DNA from: an uncultured Succinatimonas sp.
GTDB taxonomy: Bacteria; Pseudomonadota; Gammaproteobacteria; Enterobacterales; Succinivibrionaceae
Assembly (NCBI GenBank): GCA_937896115.1
Contig: CALBLB010000286.1
Coordinates: forward strand, 1-19,734
Direction of reading: 5' to 3'
DNA: 19,734 bases
Shown here: positions 14,014 to 19,734 of the stretch, one piece after another
How the letters are laid out: each line of letters begins with the position of its first letter
Numbering within the stretch: position 1 is the first letter of the stretch
The notes under the pieces: model-generated
The model's input: only the letters and a program-made list of their open reading frames with translations
What the model was told of the DNA's origin: nothing
Database searches by the model: none
Position numbers and translations under genes: made by a program

Positions 14014-14652
14014 TTAAGCTTTGACACTTGGCCTTACGATTACGTCGCCGTTATTGGCACCAGGTACAGCACCCTTAACGAGGAGTAAGTTGCGCTCGGA
14101 GTCAATACGAACCAGTTCAAGATCCATAACGGTAACTCTCTCACTGCCCATATGGCCTACCATCTTCTTACCCTTGAACACGCGACCAGGGGTCTGATTC
14201 TGACCGGTGGAACCGGGAACACGGTGTGAACGTGAATTACCGTGGGTGTAATCCTGATGCAGGAAGTGATAGCGCTTGATGGTACCAGCAGTGCCCTTAC
14301 CTTTGGACTGACCGGTAACGTCAACTTTTTTGACATCCTTGAAGGCGTCAACTTTGATTTCGGAACCTAACTGATAGGCTTCGAGCTCAGAAGGCTCAAG
14401 ACGGAACTCCCACAAGCCTCTGCCAGCTGCAACGCCGGATTTGGCAAAGTGGCCGATCTCAGCCTTGGTCATACGGCTGGCTTTACGCTCGCCGGTGGTT
14501 ACCTGAATGGCGGTATAGCCATCAGTTTCTGCGTTCTTTATCTGAGTAACGCGGTTTGCCTCAACCTGAATGACGGTCACCGGAACAGATTTGCCGTTCT
14601 CGTTGAACACACGGGTCATACCAAGTTTGCGGCCGATTAAACCGATTGACAT
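14014..14652 (-). CDS. rplC: 50S ribosomal protein L3
   Basis: L3 starts 50S assembly and reaches toward the peptidyl-transferase centre. The 212 residues (E. coli 209) start MSIGLIGRKLGMTRVFNENG and carry the signature KRYHFLHQDYTHGNSRSHRV followed by PGSTGQNQTPGRVFKGKKMV. The glutamine that E. coli methylates lies in this region (GQNQTPGRV). It is the second gene of the S10 operon. Confidence 0.98.
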   Translation of the reverse strand: MSIGLIGRKLGMTRVFNENGKSVPVTVIQVEANRVTQIKNAETDGYTAIQVTTGERKASRMTKAEIGHFAKSGVAAGRGLWEFRLEPSELEAYQLGSEIKVDAFKDVKKVDVTGQSKGKGTAGTIKRYHFLHQDYTHGNSRSHRVPGSTGQNQTPGRVFKGKKMVGHMGSERVTVMDLELVRIDSERNLLLVKGAVPGANNGDVIVRPSVKA

Positions 14653-14671
14653 TGTATTATTCCCCTATCTG

Positions 14672-14983
14672 TTAGCGAAGGCTGATCTGCACATCCACAC
14701 CGGCAGCGAGGTCCAGACGCATGAGAGCGTCAACGGTCTTCTCGGTCGGCTCCACGATGTCAACAAGACGCTTATGGGTACGGATTTCGTACTGGTCACG
14801 GGCATCTTTGTTAACGTGCGGGGAAATAAGGACGGTGTAGCGCTCCTTACGAGTGGGGAGCGGGATCGGTCCGCGTACCTGAGCACCGGTACGTTTAGCG
14901 GTTTCAACGATCTCAGCGGTCGAATGGTCGATTAATCTGTGATCGTAAGCCTTAAGACGGATCCTAATTCTCTGATTCTGCAT
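14672..14983 (-). CDS. rpsJ: 30S ribosomal protein S10
   Basis: S10 is a 30S head protein and, as NusE, part of the antitermination complex with NusB. From the ATG at 14983 the product is 103 residues and nearly identical to E. coli S10 (MQNQRIRIRLKAYDHRLIDH, VRGPIPLPTRKERYTVLISP, PTEKTVDALMRLDLAAGVDV). I chose this start over an in-frame ATG 33 bases upstream because of the family N-terminus and a GGAG six bases before it. It is the first gene of the S10 operon. Confidence 0.99.
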   Translation of the reverse strand: MQNQRIRIRLKAYDHRLIDHSTAEIVETAKRTGAQVRGPIPLPTRKERYTVLISPHVNKDARDQYEIRTHKRLVDIVEPTEKTVDALMRLDLAAGVDVQISLR

Positions 14984-15157
14984 TGCAGACTCCATATAAA
15001 AAGAACATGCGAACACCCGCCTTCCTGTAACCTTACAAGAGGAGGTGCCGCTTTATCAACAATTCCCTCAAGATCAGAGGGAGTTTCCTCAGCCGCATCT
15101 TTAAGACGTAGGGCTGGCTTTTACTCGAACCTTTTTATCCTCGGTCGGTAAAACGTG
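14984..15157 (-). promoter_or_regulatory. Structured S10-operon leader, candidate L4-responsive attenuator
   Basis: About 170 bases lie between the predicted transcription start and rpsJ. A long imperfect hairpin at 15014-15047 (CACCTCCTCTTGT / ACAGGAAGGCGGGTG arms, loop AAGGTT) has about 13 pairs with two one-base bulges. TTCTTTTTAT follows some ten bases later. A smaller hairpin (TCCCTC/GAGGGA) lies at 15064-15082. In E. coli, L4 represses this operon through leader hairpins, and I infer the same here. The long hairpin is seen by hand pairing only. Confidence 0.6.
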
Positions 15158-15162
15158 CGTGT

Positions 15163-15190
15163 ATTTTACACTTTCTTTTTTTTCAATCAA
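15163..15190 (-). promoter_or_regulatory. S10-operon promoter with A/T-rich upstream element
   Basis: TTGATT (15185-15190), a 16-base spacer and TAAAAT (15163-15168). Directly upstream of the -35 lies AAAAAAATCGGATTTT, which fits an UP element bound by alpha C-terminal domains. Predicted start near 15156. An A/T-rich UP element is notable in a genome with two different alpha subunits. Confidence 0.7.
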
Positions 15191-15233
15191 GCGAAAATCC
15201 GATTTTTTTGCTTGTTTATGCTGTTTTCTTTAC

Positions 15234-15407
15234 CTAACGATTAAAAAGCGGATCACTCATAACCTTCACTTTACCGTGCATGGTTGCTCCCTGTTCTTTA
15301 TTCAACCTGTATGATGGGGAAGAAAGATCAAACGCTGCGCGGTACTGCGGCATACCGGCAAGTCCCATCATTCCGCACATAAGATCAAAAAGCAGATCGT
15401 TAGTCAT
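15234..15407 (-). CDS. Displaced C-terminal segment of the phosphoethanolamine transferase (other frame)
   Basis: 57 codons starting MTNDLLFDLMCGMMGLAGMP, with DLSSPSYR, then MHGKVKVMSDPLFNR before TAG. This matches the usual end of the membrane sulfatase-fold phosphoethanolamine transferases (TNDLL.., DLSSP.Y, HGK.., DP) rather than a separate protein. It is in the -1 frame relative to the upstream 548 codons. The junction has the upstream stop and this ATG overlapping as ATGA, directly after AAATTTA (15407-15413) in a run of six A. It may be fused by frameshifting, coupled by reinitiation, or broken by mutation or sequencing error. Confidence 0.75.
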   Translation of the reverse strand: MTNDLLFDLMCGMMGLAGMPQYRAAFDLSSPSYRLNKEQGATMHGKVKVMSDPLFNR

Positions 15408-17050
15408 AAATTTTTTCCGTGAGTTCGCAGGGACTGAGTAATATCTTTGTTTACCCGTGCATAGGCATCGGACACTTTGATCATCAAAGGAATGCGTACC
15501 ATTTGGAAAGTAAATTGCGCAGGATTATGATCAAACAGAGTATTCAAATCCTCGCCATGATCGGAAAAATAAACCATTGCCTGAAAACGCGGATGTGTCG
15601 AGATCTTCTGATAAAGTCTGCGCAGATTATCATCAGTATACAAAATACTCGCATCATAATCGTCTATGCGCGGATCTTTGGCACCCGAATAAACTTTGAA
15701 CTTCTCAGGGGTGCGTTCGGCATAGCGTTCATGACTTCCCATCAGATGCACGACAACCAAAGCATTGTCTTTATCGGCAAGATCCGGGAAACGATCAACA
15801 AGTTCTCCGTCTAGAAAAAGGCTGTACATCTTTGCAGTATTGTTTAACCAAATCTCATGATCGGCAGCAGAAGCAATGACCGATATCGGAGTCTCATAAA
15901 CGCCTATCTTACGTTGATTTGAAAGCCAATAAATCTCAAACCCGGCCTTTCTTGCAATTTCAATCAGTGAAAATGAATCTAAAAGATCCGCGCCGTTATA
16001 TTGATTTTTTCCTGTAAGAGCATAGGTCAACGCTGGAACGGTTTGAGGAAAACTTGAATAAGCTCTATCAAAATAAAAAGTATTTCCATCTTGTTTTAAC
16101 GAAGACATAAAAGGGGTGTTTTCTCTTGTGTAACCATAAAGTTGCATATGATCACGGGTAGCCGATTCACCGATAACCAGCAGATAAATTCCGGCATGCC
16201 CTTTTTTACAAGTAATACCGCCAATTTTGGCCAGACGCGCAGCCCGATCACCGCTGCGTTGTGCATAATGTTCATATTGCTTAAGCTGAGTACCCGTAAC
16301 TTTTAAAACAGACGTGGCAAGATAAGGTACGGAAGGTAAAACATTAAAAAGTTCGTAGAGACTTAACACAAACAACATGATCCCGCATTCAAAGCGTCCC
16401 TTGAATCTGCGGCATGTTCCGATCCCGCTCCTTCTTAATAACCATACGAACAGTACTGCAAGAACCAGCGTAAACAGTGCGGCCAAAGCCCATTTAACAT
16501 CAGCATGAGCTTGAAAATATTCCTTGCTTTCATCTGAATTAGTCTGAGCCAATGCCAGAATGATATCGGAGGTAAGCAACTGTTTCATGGCAATAAAATA
16601 TGCCCAAAGTGAACCCGGAAAAATTACCAAGGCTACTGTCAGCATGTATACGAACAAACAGCTTAACTTTTTTAACCAGTTCTTTTTTGTCTGCCCTGCC
16701 AGAAACCAAAAAAACATAATGGGCACAAAAGCAGCTGCGGCTGCTTCAATACTTACCAAAAATTCAGCAGGTCTTAACGCAGATCCTATGCAAAGTCTGA
16801 TTAAGGGAACTGAAGAGTACAGGGCAGACAGGATCAGGAAAAACCATAAAGTGCGACGGTTAAGCTCAAAAAAGATCCATACCAATAAAGCGCCGGAACA
16901 AGCTACTATACCTGCCAACTGAGGCATTAGTACTCTGGGAGTTGAATCACAAACAAAAGCCCACGCTGTACAAACTACGGCACAAATTATTACTGCCAAA
17001 GAAAACCACATGCGACTTACCGATCTGCTAATGTGCATGTTTTTTTTCAT
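15404..17050 (-). CDS. Phosphoethanolamine transferase, sulfatase fold (frame ends early)
   Basis: Membrane enzyme of the EptA/CptA/OpgE group, which transfers phosphoethanolamine from phosphatidylethanolamine to lipid A, core sugars or glucans. The N-terminal ~240 residues hold about six or seven hydrophobic segments. The periplasmic catalytic domain follows, with LLVIGESATRDHMQLYGYTR (metal ligand E295), QTVPALTYALT (likely nucleophile T337), HLMGSHERY (H439), YFSDHGEDL (D497, H498) and DHNP. The 548-residue frame stops just before the conserved TNDLLFD tail, which continues in the -1 frame at 15234-15407. Start ATG follows AGAGGA. The acceptor cannot be told from sequence. It lies upstream of the S10 operon, where many gammaproteobacteria have the str operon. 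Confidence 0.85.
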   Translation of the reverse strand: MKKNMHISRSVSRMWFSLAVIICAVVCTAWAFVCDSTPRVLMPQLAGIVACSGALLVWIFFELNRRTLWFFLILSALYSSVPLIRLCIGSALRPAEFLVSIEAAAAAFVPIMFFWFLAGQTKKNWLKKLSCLFVYMLTVALVIFPGSLWAYFIAMKQLLTSDIILALAQTNSDESKEYFQAHADVKWALAALFTLVLAVLFVWLLRRSGIGTCRRFKGRFECGIMLFVLSLYELFNVLPSVPYLATSVLKVTGTQLKQYEHYAQRSGDRAARLAKIGGITCKKGHAGIYLLVIGESATRDHMQLYGYTRENTPFMSSLKQDGNTFYFDRAYSSFPQTVPALTYALTGKNQYNGADLLDSFSLIEIARKAGFEIYWLSNQRKIGVYETPISVIASAADHEIWLNNTAKMYSLFLDGELVDRFPDLADKDNALVVVHLMGSHERYAERTPEKFKVYSGAKDPRIDDYDASILYTDDNLRRLYQKISTHPRFQAMVYFSDHGEDLNTLFDHNPAQFTFQMVRIPLMIKVSDAYARVNKDITQSLRTHGKNL

Positions 17051-17139
17051 GAAAATTCCTCTTAATCAGGCATTAAAAGTAATAGCCATATCTAAGCACC
17101 GGCTGTTTAGTATTTCCGACTTGTCAAATAAATACGCGG

Positions 17140-17145
17140 TATACT
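17140..17145 (+). promoter_or_regulatory. Possible -10 box for queH
   Basis: TATACT lies 42 bases before the queH start in the 137-base region shared with the divergent transferase gene. I see no good -35 at 16-18 bases, so this is weak. Confidence 0.25.
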
Positions 17146-17187
17146 GCCGTTCACATTAAAAAACTCAAAACAGCGCAGAATTATAGT

Positions 17188-17862
17188 ATGGATTTCACTC
17201 TTCCCCAAAACTACGGCCTTTCCACACCCAGAACCAAACTAGATGTTCCTCTCGGAGAAAAACATCCCGTACTGCATTGTTGTTGTGCCCCCTGTTCTAC
17301 TGCCGTACTGGAATGCATGATTTACCACGGATTAAAACCGATACTGTTTTTTTTCAATCCCAACATCCATCCTGCAAAAGAATATGAAAAACGTCGTGAT
17401 GAATGGTTACATCTGGCAAAACTTTTGGATCTTGAAGCCGTTGTCGGAGATTACTGCGTTAAGGATTGGTTTTCATGCATAAAGGGACTTGAGGACAGTC
17501 CTGAACGGGGAGAGCGTTGTAACGAGTGCTTTTTTATGCGACTCAAAGTCACGGCAGAATTTGCCTTATCGCGCGGGATCAAAGTTTTTACCACCACCCT
17601 TGCAACCTCAAGATGGAAAAGCAAAACTCAAGTTGACGAAGCCGGATACCGAGCCGAACAACGTGTTCCGGGCACCGTTTATTGGGATACCGACTGGAGA
17701 AAACAAGGATTGGTGGGAAGACGCTATGAATTGGTAAAAGAGATCGGCTTCTACAATCAACGTTACTGCGGTTGTACTTTCAGCATGCGCTCTGCATTAG
17801 CACAACACAAAGCAACAAATGAGGAGGAACTTTTGCGTTCCTCCTTAGACAAAGAGAACTGA
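17188..17862 (+). CDS. queH: Epoxyqueuosine reductase QueH
   Basis: QueH reduces epoxyqueuosine to queuosine at the wobble base of GUN tRNAs, replacing cobalamin-dependent QueG. The 224 residues carry the expected cysteines for the iron-sulfur cluster and redox pair: HCCCAPC (30-36), ERCNEC (109-114) and YCGC (193-196). TTLATSRWKSKTQVDEAG (about 137-153) is also typical of this family (formerly DUF208). The Shine-Dalgarno is weak. It is divergent from the transferase gene and convergent with pyrE, with no bases between the stop codons. QueH is common in anaerobic bacteria. Confidence 0.93.
   Translation: MDFTLPQNYGLSTPRTKLDVPLGEKHPVLHCCCAPCSTAVLECMIYHGLKPILFFFNPNIHPAKEYEKRRDEWLHLAKLLDLEAVVGDYCVKDWFSCIKGLEDSPERGERCNECFFMRLKVTAEFALSRGIKVFTTTLATSRWKSKTQVDEAGYRAEQRVPGTVYWDTDWRKQGLVGRRYELVKEIGFYNQRYCGCTFSMRSALAQHKATNEEELLRSSLDKEN
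17822..17845. other. Inverted repeat at the queH/pyrE convergent end
   Basis: AGGAGGAAC-TTTTGC-GTTCCTCCT, a perfect 9-bp stem, lies inside the last codons of queH, 17 bases before its stop. No U-run follows in either direction. With zero space between the convergent genes, this is the only structure available to slow or stabilise either transcript end. Confidence 0.5.
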
Positions 17863-18504
17863 TCAAACTCCGTATTGTTCGCGATACTTATGCATCGCAT
17901 CTATATGCTCAGAAAGCTTAGGATCTTTCTTCACATATTCCAGAAGATCATCAAATGAAACTATGGATATCACCTTGATGCCAAGCTCATCTTCAGCCTC
18001 AGCAATGGCACTTTTCTCTCCGCGCCCTTTTTCTTTACGGTTTAAAGCGATAAGCGCCGCAGTAAACTCCGCTCCGTTTGCTCTGATGATCTCAGCAGAC
18101 TCTCTGATAGCAGTTCCGGCGGTGATCACATCGTCTATCAAAAGAACTTTACCTTTAAGTGCCGAGCCGACTAAATTGCCGCCTTCACCATGATCTTTTT
18201 TCTCTTTACGATTAAAACACCAAGGAACATTGCGGTTATGCTCAAGACTTAACGCCATAGCCGTAGCACAGGCCAAAGGAATACCCTTATAAGCCGGTCC
18301 GAAAAGCACGTCAAAATCAATTCCGGCATCCATCAACGCATGTGCGTAGCAGGCACCGAGTTTTGCAAGATCTTCCCCGGTAGAGAATCCGCCGGCGTTA
18401 AAAAAATACGGGCTGACACGACCTGACTTGAGAATGAAACTGCCGAATTTGAGCACTCCGCGCTCAAGTGCCAACTCGATGAATTTGCGCTGATATTCCT
18501 GCAT
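17863..18504 (-). CDS. pyrE: Orotate phosphoribosyltransferase
   Basis: PyrE makes orotidine 5'-phosphate from orotate and PRPP in pyrimidine synthesis. The 213 residues equal E. coli PyrE in length. It has LKSGRVSPYFFNAGGFSTGE (25-44), the flexible catalytic loop FNRKEKKDHGEGGNLVG (97-113) and the PRPP-binding LLIDDVITAGTAIRES (121-136). It is divergent from yicC; in E. coli pyrE and yicC are also near each other but with rph beside pyrE. No rph is seen here. I did not find the pyrE leader attenuator known from enterics. Confidence 0.97.
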   Translation of the reverse strand: MQEYQRKFIELALERGVLKFGSFILKSGRVSPYFFNAGGFSTGEDLAKLGACYAHALMDAGIDFDVLFGPAYKGIPLACATAMALSLEHNRNVPWCFNRKEKKDHGEGGNLVGSALKGKVLLIDDVITAGTAIRESAEIIRANGAEFTAALIALNRKEKGRGEKSAIAEAEDELGIKVISIVSFDDLLEYVKKDPKLSEHIDAMHKYREQYGV

Positions 18505-18628
18505 AACAACTCTCTCTAAAAAAATTTTTCATATCATACAGCATTTTTTTAATATATTTGTCCTTCATAACGTATAGAGAGCAGGAACGAAAAGGTCGTT
18601 TGACTGCCCACAGCAAAAGGACCGAATA

Positions 18629-19510
18629 ATGAATCAAATCAGCAGCATGACAGGCTCAGGACACGCACAATTTTCATTTAATGATTTTGAAATTTGCGTT
18701 GATCTGCGTAGCGTTAACAACCGTTTTTTTGAATTTTCCTTAAGAAGTGACGATCCGAAAATTCAGGCCCTGGCTTTATCTTTACGCGAAATTGCGAGTA
18801 AGGAACTTTTTCGTGGAAAAGCAGAATGCAACATCAGTGTAACTTACAAAGTACAAAACAACTTTAATGTAGATCAAAATAGGCTTTATGCACTTAAAAA
18901 TACCCTTACAAGGATCGAAGATTTTTTTGGAAAGGATCTGCTTAGAACACCGTCCAGCCTTGATGTTTTAAGTTTTTCCGGCATTTTAAGCACGGCACAG
19001 GATGTGACCACCGATATCAATGCTTGTATAAACAAAACCTTTGTCGAGGCTTTGAAAAACCTAAAAAAATCAAGGATTCAAGAAGGTGAAAAATTAAAAA
19101 AAGCCCTTGAAGAAAGACTTGTGCAAATTGAAAACGGTCTAAACCGCATTGAAAAAATGTTGCCAAAATTAACCGAGCTTGAAATGATCAGACTTAAAAA
19201 ACATCTGCAGAATTTCAAACTTGACGAACAGTTGGATGAACAAAGACTGGAACAAGAAGTGGTTCTCATGGCCGAGCGTGACGATATTCAGGAAGAATAT
19301 GACAGGTTACGTGCTCACATTGCTCAAACCCGCTCTGTTTTGGAAAAAGGCGGCTTATGCGGTAAACGTCTTGATTTCATGATGCAAGAATTCAATCGGG
19401 AAGCAAATACCATGGCATCTAAAACCTCCTCTCTTGAACTTACGCATCTGGCAGTAGATTTTAAAGTTCTTATTGAACAGATGCGTGAGCAGGTTCAGAA
19501 CATAGAATAG
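18629..19510 (+). CDS. yicC: YicC-family endoribonuclease
   Basis: YicC proteins are endoribonucleases involved in RNA turnover. The 293 residues match the family at both ends: SSMTGSGHAQFSFND near the N-terminus with VDLRSVNNRFFEF, and the highly conserved C-terminus GKRLDFMMQEFNREANTMAS then VLIEQMREQVQNIE. The middle (about 150-215) is charged and helical, likely coiled-coil. AAGGA lies seven bases before the ATG. The E. coli neighbourhood of yicC and pyrE is conserved. Confidence 0.95.
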   Translation: MNQISSMTGSGHAQFSFNDFEICVDLRSVNNRFFEFSLRSDDPKIQALALSLREIASKELFRGKAECNISVTYKVQNNFNVDQNRLYALKNTLTRIEDFFGKDLLRTPSSLDVLSFSGILSTAQDVTTDINACINKTFVEALKNLKKSRIQEGEKLKKALEERLVQIENGLNRIEKMLPKLTELEMIRLKKHLQNFKLDEQLDEQRLEQEVVLMAERDDIQEEYDRLRAHIAQTRSVLEKGGLCGKRLDFMMQEFNREANTMASKTSSLELTHLAVDFKVLIEQMREQVQNIE

Positions 19511-19511
19511 C

Positions 19512-19733
19512 TTAAAGAAAGTCGCCGCGGGAGAGTGCTCTTAGTTTATAAATCATATCTAATATCACCGGCGGCACCCCTTTAGCTCCCCTGCGGCGCA
19601 TTTCTTCTATAACTTCAATTGCAAGACCCGGTTTGGTTTTTTTTCTTATTGCAAGCTCTATAACCCGATCAGATGTTGTGCCTTTGCGCAACGGGCCGCG
19701 TATACCGGCACACCTTAAAAAAACCGTTTCAAA
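19512..19733 (-). CDS. C-terminal part of an unrecognised protein (partial)
   Basis: An open minus-strand frame of 73 codons enters from the right edge and ends at TAA one base from the yicC stop. It is basic, with IRGPLRKGTTSDRVIELAIR, then PGLAIEVIEEMRRRGAKGVP and a helical ILDMIYKLRALSRGDFL end. I do not recognise the family. Codon composition and the tight convergent arrangement make it look real, but the start is outside the window. Confidence 0.55.
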   Translation of the reverse strand, partial: FETVFLRCAGIRGPLRKGTTSDRVIELAIRKKTKPGLAIEVIEEMRRRGAKGVPPVILDMIYKLRALSRGDFL

Positions 19734-19734
19734 T

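Noticed and set aside
14984..15016. Longer start for rpsJ (in-frame ATG at 15016)
   Set aside because: S10 family proteins begin MQNQRI, and a good GGAG precedes the ATG at 14983.
15188..15214. CAAGC/GCTTG inverted repeat upstream of the S10 promoter as terminator of the transferase gene
   Set aside because: The stem is interrupted and AT-rich, with no clean U-run after it, and it overlaps the S10 -35 box; better read as an A/T-rich upstream element.
18505..18628. Promoters for pyrE and yicC in the divergent spacer
   Set aside because: TATGAT on the minus strand and TATAGA on the plus strand occur, but neither has an acceptable -35 at the right distance.

Overview
The window is a chromosomal stretch of a bacterium, most likely a gammaproteobacterium. 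The ribosomal proteins are close to the E. coli ones, the S10-spc-alpha order is the gammaproteobacterial one, and pyrE sits beside yicC. Base composition is moderate, so it is not an AT-rich genome such as Francisella. Queuosine is completed by QueH, which fits an anaerobic or microaerophilic relative (Succinivibrionaceae/Aeromonadales is a guess). No tRNA, rRNA, CRISPR or mobile element was seen.

From 14983 down to the left edge, on the minus strand, runs the giant ribosomal cluster: S10 operon (rpsJ-rplC-rplD-rplW-rplB-rpsS-rplV-rpsC-rplP-rpmC-rpsQ), spc operon (rplN-rplX-rplE-rpsN-rpsH-rplF-rplR-rpsE-rpmD-rplO-secY-rpmJ) and alpha operon (rpsM-rpsK-rpsD-rpoA-rplQ). Each boundary carries regulatory structure. 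There is a promoter and structured leader before rpsJ. Tandem terminator-like hairpins lie between rpsQ and rplN. Before rpsM there is a near-consensus promoter, then at once a terminator-like hairpin, and then an S4-type pseudoknot sequence at the rpsM GTG start.

The main discovery is at the left edge. Downstream of rplQ, after a GC-rich hairpin, lies a second, divergent rpoA (795 to the edge, TTG start, 265 residues visible). The alpha-operon RpoA and this second copy show complementary loss of conserved residues. The first lacks the E. coli R45 equivalent and a set of other conserved arginines but keeps the AARVEQRTDLD block and a complete C-terminal domain. The second keeps those arginines but has lost the AARVEQRTDLD block and altered the dimer helix. 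This looks like an obligate, oriented alpha heterodimer of RNA polymerase. Two alpha subunits are known from Francisella, but I know of no tandem rpoA-rplQ-rpoA arrangement.

Right of the ribosomal cluster are a phosphoethanolamine-transferase-like gene whose last 57 codons are in another frame (junction at an AAATTTA heptamer next to the stop), queH, pyrE, yicC, and the end of an unrecognised gene. queH/pyrE and yicC/the last gene are convergent with essentially no intergenic space.
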